A DNA stretch of 47,537 nucleotides from Marinococcus halotolerans DSM 16375 (GTDB lineage Bacteria; Bacillota; Bacilli; Bacillales; Marinococcaceae): the NCBI RefSeq assembly GCF_000420725.1, contig NZ_ATVM01000022.1:1-47537 (forward strand). Direction: 5' to 3'. The translations under genes were made by a program, and so were the position numbers. Of the stretch, positions 7,766 to 15,699 are shown piece by piece. Within the stretch, counting starts at the first letter, position 1; each line of letters starts with the position of its first letter. The notes beneath the pieces were generated by a model that made no database searches, was not told where the DNA came from, and was given only the letters and a program-made list of their open reading frames with translations.

Positions 7766-8992
7766 TCAAGCGTGAGGATGTTCGCTCCCGGTGTGAACAG
7801 GTTCGTGCGGAGAAACGAGCCACGGGAAGGGGTCGTGAAAGTCGCTTTCGTCCAACTGCTGTTCTTTCTCGCTTAACAGGCACGCCGTCAGTTCCCGGGT
7901 TATCTTCTGCTGATCCAGGTGCTGGCCGATAATCACCAGCTCCGTACATTTGTCACCGACTGCCGGGTCCCAGCTGTCCTTTAGCTCCGGCTGCTCCTCG
8001 AGCATGCGCTGCTGCTCGCCGGCGGGGAGGGAGGAGACCCAGTAGGACACCGGCTCAAGCTGAATCGACGTGCCGGCCTGTGAAAGTAAAAGCGCTGTAT
8101 CATTGCGGGTGGCGCACCAGACAATGCCTTTTGCCCGGATTACCTGCCGGGGAAAGGCCTCCAAATACGCCAGCAGCCGTTCGGAATGAAAGGGAATCCG
8201 GCTCCGGAAAACGAAGGAAGAGATGTGATATTCCTCCGTTTCGGGCTCATGCTTCTGTTCGAGCTCCTGCAGCCAGCCCGGGGCCTGAAGAGCTTCATCA
8301 AATGAAAATTTTCCGGTCCCAAGTACGCTGGAAGGCTCGACGCGGCCAAACGCCGTTTCAATAATCTCAGCTCTTGGCTGAAGCGCCCGCAGCATGCTTA
8401 TCAGATGCTGGATCTGCTCCCGGGTGAGCAGGTCTGTTTTGTTTAAAATCAGTACATCGCAAAACTCGATCTGCTCAATCAGCAGGTCGGCAATTTCGCG
8501 CTCATCGTCGTCTCCCGCACTTTGCTTGCGCTCCTGCAGCGTTTCGCCCGACGTATAATCGGCCCAGAAGCGGGCGGCATCGACCATCGTGACCATCGTG
8601 TCGAGCCGGCAGCTGCCGGAAAGGTCGATCCCAGACTCTTCATCCTCGTATGTAAACGTCTGGGCGACTGGAATAGGCTCGCTGATACCGGTGGATTCGA
8701 TCAAAATATAATCCACGCCGCCGCGTTCAGTAATCTGCTGGACCTCCTGAAGCAGGTCACCCCGCAGCGTGCAGCAGATGCAGCCGTTCGACATTTCCAC
8801 TAGATTCTCTTCCGTGCGGGAAAGGGAGCTGCCGCGTTCGATCAGATCGGCATCGATATTGATTTCGCTCATATCGTTGACGATGACCGCCACCTTCCAG
8901 CCGGTCTGCTCATGAAGCAGGTGATTCAGCAGGGTCGTTTTCCCGGAGCCTAGATATCCGCTCAGCACAGTGACCGGAATAGTTGAAGACAT
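7766..8992 (-). CDS. zagA: Zur-controlled COG0523 GTPase, ZagA (YciC)-like zinc metallochaperone
   Basis: A 408-residue G3E-family GTPase with Walker A GYLGSGKTT near residue 12, the metal motif GCICCT (CxCC) near residue 73, NKTD as the guanine specificity loop and a C-terminal CobW_C domain (about 240-380). It ends in a His-containing tail (HEPVHTGSEHPHA). YciC/ZagA of Bacillus subtilis has the same size, and is Zur-repressed and linked to folate synthesis under zinc limitation. Here the gene sits between two Zur boxes, which strongly supports that role. The start at 8992 follows TAAGGAGGAA. I see no terminator after it, so some readthrough into zinT is likely. Confidence 0.9.
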   Translation of the reverse strand: MSSTIPVTVLSGYLGSGKTTLLNHLLHEQTGWKVAVIVNDMSEINIDADLIERGSSLSRTEENLVEMSNGCICCTLRGDLLQEVQQITERGGVDYILIESTGISEPIPVAQTFTYEDEESGIDLSGSCRLDTMVTMVDAARFWADYTSGETLQERKQSAGDDDEREIADLLIEQIEFCDVLILNKTDLLTREQIQHLISMLRALQPRAEIIETAFGRVEPSSVLGTGKFSFDEALQAPGWLQELEQKHEPETEEYHISSFVFRSRIPFHSERLLAYLEAFPRQVIRAKGIVWCATRNDTALLLSQAGTSIQLEPVSYWVSSLPAGEQQRMLEEQPELKDSWDPAVGDKCTELVIIGQHLDQQKITRELTACLLSEKEQQLDESDFHDPFPWLVSPHEPVHTGSEHPHA

Positions 8993-9018
8993 ACTAGATT
9001 CCTCCTTATGTAAAATGT

Positions 9019-9039
9019 AAATCGTAATTATTACGATTT
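9019..9039. promoter_or_regulatory. Zur box in front of zagA
   Basis: AAATCGTAATTATTACGATT plus one T: a perfect 21-bp palindrome and an exact match to the Bacillus Zur consensus, 27 bases upstream of the zagA start. The zagA promoter should overlap it. Confidence 0.93.
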
Positions 9040-9126
9040 GTGTGCTGCAATTACCTTATAAAACATTTTTTATAATGTCAACGCCTGTTTATGTATTTTT
9101 TTAACAAAAATGAATGAACCAAAAAG

Positions 9127-9153
9127 AAAAAACCCCTGCGCGAAAGGGGTTTT
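9127..9153 (-). terminator. Terminator after the usp operon
   Basis: Minus-strand AACCCCT ... AGGGGTT stem with a CGCG loop, followed by a T-rich run (TTTTTTCTTTTT). Confidence 0.8.
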
Positions 9154-9199
9154 ACCGGAAGCTGTGTCGGGAGCTGATTTTTTTAAAATAAAGAGAGCT

Positions 9200-10105
9200 T
9201 CATGTTTCCGGCAGATGCTGGTTCCGTACCACCAGCACATCGCAGGACGCCCGGCGCACCGTGCTTTCAGACACGCTGCCAAGGATAAAACGCTGCGTGC
9301 GTCCCATGCCCGAAGCGCCGACCACAATCAAATCAGCCTGGTGTTTGCGGGCGGCCTCCACAGGAACAGCCGTTTTAGGCGTGCCGTATTCGACAGAGTA
9401 CCGCACGGAACTGAGGCCGTGGTTTTCTGCGTCACTTAACGTCCGGTATTCCTGGAGCAATTCATCCGCGTGTTCTTTATATACGTCGACGAGGTCCTTG
9501 GTATAGGGCTCAAGCGAGGAAAGGGACTGCGTGTTCAGCACGTAAATGACCTGAACCCGGCTCTGGTGCTTTTTGGCCATGTCCAGTCCGGCATAGAAGG
9601 CGCTTTTGGATGAATCAGAGCCGTCGACGGCGATTAACACCGAATGGTAAACGGCTGATGTGTCGCTGTTTTTCACAACCCAGACGTCGCATTTGGCACG
9701 CCGGACAATACCGGCGGACACACTGCCAAGACGCTTCTTTTCGTTTGTGCCGGCGCCGGAACCGCCTGTCACAATCAAGTCCGGCTCGAAGGACTTTGCA
9801 ATGTCATCTGCGACAGCTGCTTTCGGTATGCCTTCCTTAATAAAAACACGCACGTGGTAAATACCGGCATTCTCGGCTTGTTCTTTGCCCCGGGCGATGA
9901 TTTCGCTTCCTTTTTTATTTAAGGCATGAAGCATTAAATCCGGATACTGCTTCCGCAGCTCTTTAATATTATGGTAGTCGACGATATGACAAATCCCCAG
10001 GGTGCTCTTATAGGCCAATGCGGTATCGATGCCTTTGGCTAAAGCGGCTTCGGATTCCTCCGATCCATCCAGCGCTACGAGTATCCGTCGGTAAGGGAGA
10101 GGCAT
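9200..10105 (-). CDS. Tandem universal stress protein (two UspA domains)
   Basis: A 301-residue cytoplasmic protein made of two UspA domains. The first starts RRILVALDGSEESEAAL and carries GGSGAGTNEKKRLGSVS. The second starts HSVLIAVDGSDSSKSA (about residue 155) and carries GASGMGRTQRFILGSVSE. Both keep the G-x-G-x9-G-S ATP-binding signature, so nucleotide binding is likely in each half. Tandem Usp proteins respond to starvation, oxidative and salt stress in many bacteria. The start follows GAAAGGAAG. It is the last gene of a three-gene minus-strand operon (10756-9200), with 53 bases to the gene before it. Confidence 0.9.
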   Translation of the reverse strand: MPLPYRRILVALDGSEESEAALAKGIDTALAYKSTLGICHIVDYHNIKELRKQYPDLMLHALNKKGSEIIARGKEQAENAGIYHVRVFIKEGIPKAAVADDIAKSFEPDLIVTGGSGAGTNEKKRLGSVSAGIVRRAKCDVWVVKNSDTSAVYHSVLIAVDGSDSSKSAFYAGLDMAKKHQSRVQVIYVLNTQSLSSLEPYTKDLVDVYKEHADELLQEYRTLSDAENHGLSSVRYSVEYGTPKTAVPVEAARKHQADLIVVGASGMGRTQRFILGSVSESTVRRASCDVLVVRNQHLPET

Positions 10106-10158
10106 AAGACTTCTTCCTTTCTGTAATCCATCATTTGTGAATCTGTGGAAAGGACTGC

Positions 10159-10386
10159 TTATATTTCACGCCTGGCGTTACACATTTTACGAAAGGTGGT
10201 GTAAAGAATGTAGATGAAGGAAGTGAGGGCCGTGGCCTGCACCAGCCCGAGCTCTGAGCGGAGGGGGCGGGCATATTTAATACCGGTCCATAAACCAATC
10301 GCAAAGAGGCAGATCTTTAACACACCAAAATCCAGCACAGAGTACCTGCGGGCAGCCTTGTGTACATGATCAATTAACTGTTGCAT
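10159..10386 (-). CDS. Small membrane protein (75 residues)
   Basis: MQQLIDHVHKAARRYSVLDF is an amphipathic start. Then come GVLKICLFAIGLWTGIKYA (helix 1) and GLVQATALTSFIYILYTTF (helix 2), ending in basic RKMCNARREI, so a small two-helix membrane protein. It starts after TGGAGGGAC and sits between the 107-residue gene and the usp gene in one operon. I do not recognise the family. The context suggests a stress role. Confidence 0.6.
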   Translation of the reverse strand: MQQLIDHVHKAARRYSVLDFGVLKICLFAIGLWTGIKYARPLRSELGLVQATALTSFIYILYTTFRKMCNARREI

Positions 10387-10432
10387 TATGGTCCCTCCAT
10401 TTTAAATGTTTTGAAAAGAGGTACTGAACAGA

Positions 10433-10756
10433 TCACATAAGCGGGAAATGCTCTGAGGCCAGATAATACGTGATTAATTTTTCCTCCGTCGTGGTGGAGG
10501 GAGAGGAGGAAAGAGGCAAAGACTCAATAGCCACCACATACATCACGGACTTCCGGAAGCGAATCTCTTCTCCCAGCTCAAAGCTGACCTCTGTGTAATG
10601 ATCCAGAAAAAGCTCCTCCTGCAGCTCCAGGGGGCTGCCGATAAACCACAGCTTGTTCGGCTGCTCTGTATTTGCAGAAAGGTACACGAACCGGACGAGA
10701 GAGTATTGTGCTGCATGAAAGGGCTCGCCCGAATATTTTTGTTCCGATACGTCCAT
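10433..10756 (-). CDS. Hypothetical 107-residue protein, first gene of the usp operon
   Basis: The protein starts MDVSEQKYSGEPFHAAQYSL and reads as a compact beta-rich soluble protein (VRFVYLSANTEQPNKLWFIG, FRKSVMYVVAIESLPL). I placed the start at 10756 because GGAAGGAGC precedes it. The longer frame back to 10885 has no ribosome site. No family is recognised. The gap to the next gene is 46 bases. Confidence 0.55.
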   Translation of the reverse strand: MDVSEQKYSGEPFHAAQYSLVRFVYLSANTEQPNKLWFIGSPLELQEELFLDHYTEVSFELGEEIRFRKSVMYVVAIESLPLSSSPSTTTEEKLITYYLASEHFPLM

Positions 10757-11243
10757 ATAACGTGCTCCTTCCGATAATAATTTGGGCTTACGGCCAGCAG
10801 GCGTCATAAAATAAAATGAATTATGTAAAATGAAAACGGGAGTAAATGCCAGGGCCTTATTACCTTCATATTTACCAGTATACACTGAAAATAGGGAATT
10901 ACATCATTAAAAAGTCCTTCAGTATATACTCATGACTAAATATGCACAACTAATAGTTATTATATCAAAATTATACGTTAATACAGAGCAGTATTCTATT
11001 CGGGAAAACCCCGTTTTTGAAGGAAATACAAACGGAGGACAAAACTGCCAGCTGTTAAAGAAGACTTAAGCCTGTGTAAAAATAGTGATACCTTTTACGG
11101 AGTTAAAGGAATAATTTAACAATAGTAATCTACGGTAAAAGTAACATGAAAATTGGAAATTGTGAGGGGAGAAGATGCTGCCCGAAGTAACAGCCAGCTT
11201 TAAAATAGTACACCTGGCTGGGCAGAAAGCTTAGCAGTGAAAG
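10757..11243. other. Intergenic region upstream of the usp operon
   Basis: About 490 bp with no convincing gene. On the minus strand GTTTGT ... GGGGTT near 11032-11004 is only a weak SigB-like pair. On the plus strand 11033-11052 carries GGAGGACAAAACTGCC, which resembles part of the stress-leader core described below, but no terminator hairpin follows. A 19-codon frame at 11174-11233 behind GAGGGGAGAAG is too short to support as a gene. Confidence 0.4.
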
Positions 11244-11279
11244 TAAAAAAGCCTGCCGCGGATAATTCCGCAGCAGGCT
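11244..11279 (-). terminator. Terminator after the cardiolipin synthase gene
   Basis: Minus-strand GCCTGCTGCGG ... CCGCGGCAGGC stem followed by TTTTTT. Confidence 0.8.
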
Positions 11280-11304
11280 GCAATTTAGGTGGATGAACGT
11301 TTAT

Positions 11305-12750
11305 TCACAATAAAGGACCCAGCAGCCGTGAAAAATTCTCCTTCATCCGGACCGCCGCCGAGCGTTTCTGGTATTCTTCCCAGGTTAATTCCCGGCAGAC
11401 GGCCTGATCGGATTCAAACACTGATTTCATTTTCCGGGCGGTCGACTGGTCATACATAAAGGCGTTAAGCTCGAAATTAATGCGAAGGCTCCGGATATCC
11501 ATATTTGCCGTGCCAAGGGTGCTTACATGGTCGTCAATGACCATTGTTTTCGCATGCAGAAAGCCTTCTTCATAAATATAGACAGAGGCTCCTTCCCGAA
11601 GCAGTTCCCCGACAAAAAACGATGTCGCCCAGTAGACAAACATGTGGTCCGGTTTATTCGGGATCATGATCCGCACGTCCCGGCCGCTTAATACCGCGAC
11701 CCGCAGACTTTCGAGCAGGCTGAGGTCCGGAATGAAATAGGGCGTCTGAATATAAATGTAGTCATCGGCTTCCTGGATCATTTTTAAAAAGCCGCTTTTA
11801 ATCTGGCTTCTGTCCATATCGGGACCGCTCTGGACGAGCTGCATGGCAACGCCGTCTTCCTTCCGGACTTTGGGAAGCGTGGTATCGGCAGAAAGAGTCG
11901 AGGAGGGGCCGCCCTTGTTCCAGTCAGAGATGAAATGATCCTGCAGCAAATACACGGAGCCACCCCGCAAACGTAAATGAGAGTCCCGCCAATAACCGAA
12001 TTTTTTCGTTTTCTTCACGTATTGTCTGCCTATGTTAAACCCGCCCATATAAGCGGTCGTCTGGTCGATAATTACGAGCTTCCGGTGATTGCGGTGGTTC
12101 AAGGAAGCTCTGAACAGGGCGGAACGCAACGGGAAAAAAGGCTCTGCCCGACCGCCCGCCTGATGTAACGGCTCAAGCAGCTGCTTCGTTAATTTGATGG
12201 AGCCCAGGCCGTCATACAATAAAAATACGTCCAATCCCTCATCAGCTTTCTTTGTCAGCAGCTCGAGGAGCGGGCGGCCGATCTCGTCCGGGGCGATGCT
12301 GTAATACTGAATATACACAGAATGGCGGGCAGCCTGTATATCGTCGTATAACTGATCGAATTTTGCTTTTCCATCGGTAATCAGCTCTACCTGATTGTCT
12401 TCGGTCAGCGGGGAGCGGCTGGCGTGCAGAAGCATATGCACGAGCTCCTGCTTTTGTCTGCTGCTCTGGCTGTGCTGGAATAATTGCCCCTGGCGAAGAG
12501 AGGTCTGCTGCATGTCCATTAACATCTGAGTGCGCGGGGTATCCGCCGAATTCCAGCGCTTGCTCTTTAATTCCCGTCCAAACAGCAGATACAGTATGAG
12601 CCCAGCTAGTGGAAGCGTAAGCATGACTAACATCCAGGCCCAGGTAGCCGTTGCACTTTTTCGGCCCCGCAAAATAATCAGCAGTACACACCCAATATTG
12701 AACAGTAGAATAATGTAGCCGACCGATTCCCACCATTCTAAGTTTGTCAT
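11305..12750 (-). CDS. cls: Cardiolipin synthase
   Basis: A 481-residue membrane enzyme of the phospholipase D superfamily that condenses two phosphatidylglycerols into cardiolipin and glycerol. Two N-terminal helices (SVGYIILLFNIGCVLLIIL and TWAWMLVMLTLPLAGLILYL) precede two PLD domains. The first has HRKLVIIDQTTAYMGGFNIG and the second LHAKTMVIDDHVSTLGTANM, each an intact HxK(x4)D site. The length and the conserved FFPLR and FYILR-like features fit bacterial Cls. A YrhK-like gene lies 29 bases upstream in the same direction. The ribosome site (AAAGGGGA) is about 13 bases away, rather far. Cardiolipin raises salt tolerance, which suits the stress context. Confidence 0.93.
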   Translation of the reverse strand: MTNLEWWESVGYIILLFNIGCVLLIILRGRKSATATWAWMLVMLTLPLAGLILYLLFGRELKSKRWNSADTPRTQMLMDMQQTSLRQGQLFQHSQSSRQKQELVHMLLHASRSPLTEDNQVELITDGKAKFDQLYDDIQAARHSVYIQYYSIAPDEIGRPLLELLTKKADEGLDVFLLYDGLGSIKLTKQLLEPLHQAGGRAEPFFPLRSALFRASLNHRNHRKLVIIDQTTAYMGGFNIGRQYVKKTKKFGYWRDSHLRLRGGSVYLLQDHFISDWNKGGPSSTLSADTTLPKVRKEDGVAMQLVQSGPDMDRSQIKSGFLKMIQEADDYIYIQTPYFIPDLSLLESLRVAVLSGRDVRIMIPNKPDHMFVYWATSFFVGELLREGASVYIYEEGFLHAKTMVIDDHVSTLGTANMDIRSLRINFELNAFMYDQSTARKMKSVFESDQAVCRELTWEEYQKRSAAVRMKENFSRLLGPLL

Positions 12751-12779
12751 GAGCGGTCATTGTCCCCTTTGGCTTTGTC

Positions 12780-13118
12780 TTATGACTCCTGTTTCTCTGT
12801 CCCGTAATGCCGGTCGTATTCTCTGCCGTAATGGCGGCGGGCATGAAATTCGTGAACGAGCCGGATCGTTGGACGGATAAGAAACTGGAAGCTTGCTACG
12901 ACAAACAATGTTACGCCGAGAACGCGCCACGGGCCTTCATAGTAAAAGCAGATACTGCCGATAAAAAACCATAATCCCAGTAAAAAATCGTTGATCGTAT
13001 AAAGCGTGTGATAAATCTTTTTGAAAAAGGGTGTGTGGCTCTGCATCCGGCTTTCAACGTAAGCATCCCGGGAGGCATTCTCCTGATTGTTTCGTTTATC
13101 AGCCTCTGTGGCATTCAT
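12780..13118 (-). CDS. YrhK-like membrane protein
   Basis: A 112-residue protein with a polar N-terminus, then INDFLLGLWFFIGSICFYYE and VLGVTLFVVASFQFLIRPTI, two membrane helices, followed by a basic His/Tyr-rich tail (HARRHYGREYDRHYG). The helix pair with DFLLGLWFFIGS resembles the YrhK domain. I chose ATG 13118, preceded by GAAAGGAGGAAG; the longer frame from 13139 begins inside that site. It is probably co-transcribed with cls. Function unknown. Confidence 0.65.
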   Translation of the reverse strand: MNATEADKRNNQENASRDAYVESRMQSHTPFFKKIYHTLYTINDFLLGLWFFIGSICFYYEGPWRVLGVTLFVVASFQFLIRPTIRLVHEFHARRHYGREYDRHYGTEKQES

Positions 13119-13234
13119 TCGACTTCCTCCTTTCGACACTTTTGTAATATTTCATATGCCTATTAACGTAATTTGCTGCTGTAAAACATAATTGTTTACA
13201 GAGGCGGAAAAGGTAACATCTAAAAAAATACGCG

Positions 13235-13353
13235 GTTTAATAAAAATAGAGTGGTGACTGAAATAATCAAAACATAATGAATGGCGGCAGCTGGAGGACA
13301 AAAAACCCATTGGTAAGCCGCAAGAGGGACTTTATCTGTTTTCCGGCTTTTTT
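13235..13353 (+). ncRNA. Stress-leader element without a downstream gene (orphan copy)
   Basis: From 13286, GGCAGCTGGAGGACAAA, then TAAGCCG (13314-13320), GAGGGAC and a hairpin closing with CGGCTTTTTTATG (to about 13355). It follows the same order as the leaders upstream of 14828, 23746 and 28777 (GCAG, GAGGACAAA, TAAGCCG, GGGAC, CGGCTT, T-run, ATG). A weak SigB-like pair, GTTTAA (13235-13240) and GGTGAC (13253-13258), lies upstream. The only gene downstream is on the opposite strand, so the transcript would be a free RNA of about 90 nt. The hairpin could also help terminate antisense transcription. This copy lacks the ATTAG/CTAAT pairing of the others. Confidence 0.45.
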
Positions 13354-13387
13354 ATGTACTCCAGCCCTTTGCTATAGGGCTATTTGT

Positions 13388-13427
13388 TGAAAAAAGAGGA
13401 CCGCCCGGGTCGTTAAGCAGCCCGGGC
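13388..13427 (-). terminator. Terminator after the YflT-type gene
   Basis: Minus-strand GCCCGGG ... CCCGGGC stem, then a run of T after GGTCC. Confidence 0.7.
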
Positions 13428-13443
13428 AGCACGTACGTTAGCA

Positions 13444-13998
13444 TTAATTGTTATCGTGCCTAACCCCTTCAGGATACATACCTGCATTAGCAGTGTTGTG
13501 TGTCGTGAAGATTCTATAAACGTTCTCCTGTTGGTTTTCATCTGCTTCTACAAGAAGGACGATGTTTCCCTGCTCCAGATATTTTTCGTATTCATCAGCA
13601 TCTTCCTTTGACACTCCGGCTCCTGTTAAAGCTCCGGCAATACCCCCGCTGGCCGCGCCGAACGTTCCACCTTGAATAGCCGCAGCTAACGGGCCAGCAG
13701 CTGCAATAGGACCTGCACCAGGAATAGCGAGCAGGCCAAGACCGATAGCGCCCCCAAGGACTACACCGCTGCCGGCCCCGATACCGGCGCCTTTACCGGC
13801 ATCCTTGCCACTGCTGCTTTGATCTTTATCACCAGAAGTATTTATATCAGTTTCCTCTGAAAGATGATCGGCAATCTCCTTGTTTTTCACAAAAACAGAT
13901 ATATCGTCTTTTTTATGACCGCTTCTTTCCAGAGACTGAATGGCATTCACCGCGTCTTCTTCGTTTCTAAATACTCCGCCGATAAGTTTCATTTCCAT
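13444..13998 (-). CDS. YflT-type general stress protein with glycine-zipper core
   Basis: A 184-residue protein. Residues 1-48 (LIGGVFRNEEDAVNAIQSLE ... DISVFVKNKEIADHL) form the heat-induced stress protein YflT domain, an alpha/beta fold that recurs in Bacillus general stress proteins. After an acidic Ser/Gly linker comes a glycine-zipper stretch of about 70 residues (GAGIGAGSGVVLGGAIGLGL ... GGIAGALTGAG) that probably inserts into or associates with membrane, then a short C-terminal domain with EKYLEQGNIVLLVEAD. Many YflT homologues are SigB-dependent. The start follows GAAAGGGAGG. A two-hairpin leader with a terminator lies 135-205 bases upstream. Confidence 0.8.
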   Translation of the reverse strand: MEMKLIGGVFRNEEDAVNAIQSLERSGHKKDDISVFVKNKEIADHLSEETDINTSGDKDQSSSGKDAGKGAGIGAGSGVVLGGAIGLGLLAIPGAGPIAAAGPLAAAIQGGTFGAASGGIAGALTGAGVSKEDADEYEKYLEQGNIVLLVEADENQQENVYRIFTTHNTANAGMYPEGVRHDNN

Positions 13999-14091
13999 GA
14001 TAGGACCTCCCTTTCTAATTAATAATTAAAGTTTTATTTTATTAATAATAGCAGGTTAGATACTTATTACTTTCCTCTCCTGTGCCGGGTG

Positions 14092-14109
14092 TTACGTTCC
14101 TTCACTCAT
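14092..14109 (-). other. Possible five-codon upstream ORF in the YflT leader
   Basis: Directly after the leader terminator, TAAGGAGGCGATAA is followed by ATG AGT GAA GGA ACG TAA. The ribosome site is strong, the spacing is right and the main ORF starts about 95 bases later. It may be a leader peptide or a chance occurrence. Confidence 0.3.
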
Positions 14110-14132
14110 TTATCGCCTCCTTATAAAAAATA

Positions 14133-14204
14133 AAAAGCCAGAAAAAGGAGCTCTCTCCCTTCTCTGGCTTATAACACAGCATTTTTTCTGGTTATTATCA
14201 CCAA
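14133..14204 (-). promoter_or_regulatory. Two-hairpin attenuator-like leader of the YflT-type gene (type 2)
   Basis: On the minus strand: TTGGTGATA, a hairpin ATAACCAG / CTGTGTTAT, then at once AAGCCAGAGAAGG ... CCTTTTTCTGGCTT and a T-rich tail, a classic intrinsic terminator placed inside the 5' leader. The same order and TTGGTGA motif occur before the MpsC-like gene at 21248. Changes in the first hairpin (ATAA/TTAT here, ATCG/CGAT there) keep the pairing. A weak SigB-like promoter GTTTAG-N14-GGTTAA lies upstream on this strand. Confidence 0.55.
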
Positions 14205-14570
14205 GCGGTATTTATTTCTACTCATGATTTAACCAGAGAGAAACAGAACTAAACATAGTTTAAACAAATTTTATTTCCAGGGCTCGTATTCTTCTATTCG
14301 TTAGAAGCCAACGCGTATTGGGAAAAGTCGTCTTAATTCACAATTTAGAACGGGTTCCAGTCTAAAGGAGGCGGGAATCTATCAGGTTGGTTTCTGCTCT
14401 GTTTGGGGGGAGGGGCACTAGACAGTGGTCCTAATGAATTAATCGCGAAGCTTTGGGTGCAAGCATATATTTTTTTACTGGAAATGAAAGTAGTTTTCCT
14501 GGTGCCTGCTGATATAGGGGAACTGTCCTGTTCTTTCCCTTTGTTCCTCCACACAGAGAATAGCTTCTGT
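14205..14570. other. Intergenic region between the divergent YflT-type and RsbR-like genes
   Basis: No convincing gene. A 69-codon frame on the minus strand (14554-14345) lacks a ribosome site and has no recognisable features. The region should hold the promoters of both flanking leaders. Confidence 0.4.
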
Positions 14571-14596
14571 GTTTAAAGGTCTAAAAGCAGGGGAAA
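14571..14596 (+). promoter_or_regulatory. SigB-like promoter of the RsbR-molybdoenzyme operon
   Basis: GTTTAA (14571-14576), a 14-base spacer, then GGGAAA (14591-14596) fits the SigB consensus GTTTAA-N12-14-GGGTAT in all but two -10 positions. It lies about 230 bases before the first start codon, with the terminator-containing leader between them. Confidence 0.65.
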
Positions 14597-14676
14597 GGTA
14601 CAAAACAAGTGCACTTGAAATAAATACTTAGTCCTGTGAAAAAGTGCGTCTTTTTGTGAAAAAAATATAAATTGCT

Positions 14677-14750
14677 GGCCGTAATTAGGGGAATCAAGCC
14701 TGCTAATAAGCCGGAAAGGGGAGACGTCCCTTTTTCGGCTTATTTTTTTA
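14677..14750 (+). promoter_or_regulatory. Attenuator-like stress leader (type 1) before the RsbR-like operon
   Basis: GGCCGTAATTAGGGGAATCA followed by AGCCTGCTAATAAGCCGG. GGC pairs with GCC, and ATTAG (14684-14688) pairs with CTAAT (14703-14707). The latter overlaps the 5' arm of the terminator AATAAGCCGGAAAGGG ... CCCTTTTTCGGCTTATT plus T-run. Nearly the same order and spacing occurs before 21976, 23746 and 28777. The overlap means the two structures can compete. Confidence 0.65.
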
Positions 14751-14827
14751 TGCTTTCAGGCAACAAAGCAGGCTGCAGTCTATTTTAGCTCGAGCTTCTA
14801 CTACTACCACAGCGGAGGAAACGCCAC

Positions 14828-15658
14828 ATGAGCTATACATTTTACCGTTCAATGTCACTGCGAACGTTTTTTAAAGAAAATCAACAAATTTTTGAGCAGA
14901 TATTACTTGAGGAAGCTGAATCTATACGGAGGGACATTCGAAGGATTTTGCGCCGGGGCCAGGTGGATCTTATGCATAATGCCCAGCAGGTTATTGCCTA
15001 TGCCCTTAACAATGAAAAAGATAATATTGAAGCCTTTGCCCAGAAGGAAGGAAAAATGTGGGCAGAGCATACGATTGATTTGTCTTTTAAACTGGAATGG
15101 GTCCATGCGCTTCGCCGTACCGTATGGACGTTTGTGGAAAAGTATCACTCCCTGCTCGAAAACAAGGAGAGCACGGACTTTTTTTCGTGGGAACGAGAGG
15201 TAAACGACTGCATCGACCTTTTTTTGAATACATTTGTAGAAAGCTATACGACGTATAGGGAGGAGGTAATGCAGAAGCAGGAACGCCTGGTGGAAAGCCT
15301 GTCGGTGCCAATAATTCCAATAAACAATTCCATAAGTGTTCTACCGCTTATTGGCGCGGTGGAAGAAAGCCGGCTCGATTTTTTGAAAGAGAAAGTGCTG
15401 GAGATTGTAGCAGAAAAGAAGATTCATACACTGATCGTAGACCTTTCCGGCATCGGCCATATAGAGAAGGGGGTGGTAAATTCATTCAACCACATGATTG
15501 ATGGAATCTCATTAATGGGCTGTAAAACAGTGATCACAGGCATACCCTCCGCGCTTGCAATGGAAATAGCCACTTCAGAAGTGGCATGGAAGCCTGAGGT
15601 AAAAACACTGGGAACGCTGCAGCAGGCATTAAACGACTGCTTTTTGGCTGATGTGTAA
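14828..15658 (+). CDS. RsbR-like STAS-domain stressosome protein
   Basis: A 276-residue protein. The N-terminal ~150 residues are all-helical and contain a globin-like sensor region typical of RsbR paralogues. The C-terminal ~120 residues form a STAS domain that starts LVESLSVPIIPINNSISVLPL and continues IHTLIVDLSGIGHIEKGVV and CKTVITGIPSALAMEIA. In RsbR proteins two threonines in this domain are phosphorylated by RsbT. Here a serine (DLSG) and a threonine (ITGI) occupy comparable places, which is inference from pattern only. Such proteins build the stressosome that releases SigB. The gene opens a four-gene operon behind a SigB-like promoter, so it may feed back on that pathway. Confidence 0.8.
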   Translation: MSYTFYRSMSLRTFFKENQQIFEQILLEEAESIRRDIRRILRRGQVDLMHNAQQVIAYALNNEKDNIEAFAQKEGKMWAEHTIDLSFKLEWVHALRRTVWTFVEKYHSLLENKESTDFFSWEREVNDCIDLFLNTFVESYTTYREEVMQKQERLVESLSVPIIPINNSISVLPLIGAVEESRLDFLKEKVLEIVAEKKIHTLIVDLSGIGHIEKGVVNSFNHMIDGISLMGCKTVITGIPSALAMEIATSEVAWKPEVKTLGTLQQALNDCFLADV

Positions 15659-15699
15659 AGATTTAATAAACCGTGTAGTTTCATGAAGGAGGAAAGCAT

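Noticed and set aside
11033-11075. GGAGGACAAAACTGCC ... TTAAGCC as another type 1 stress leader
   Set aside because: The order of motifs is suggestive, but no terminator hairpin follows and no gene lies downstream on that strand.
14345-14554. 69-codon minus-strand ORF in the YflT/RsbR intergenic region
   Set aside because: No ribosome site, Pro-rich low-complexity end and no features; it overlaps the promoter region.
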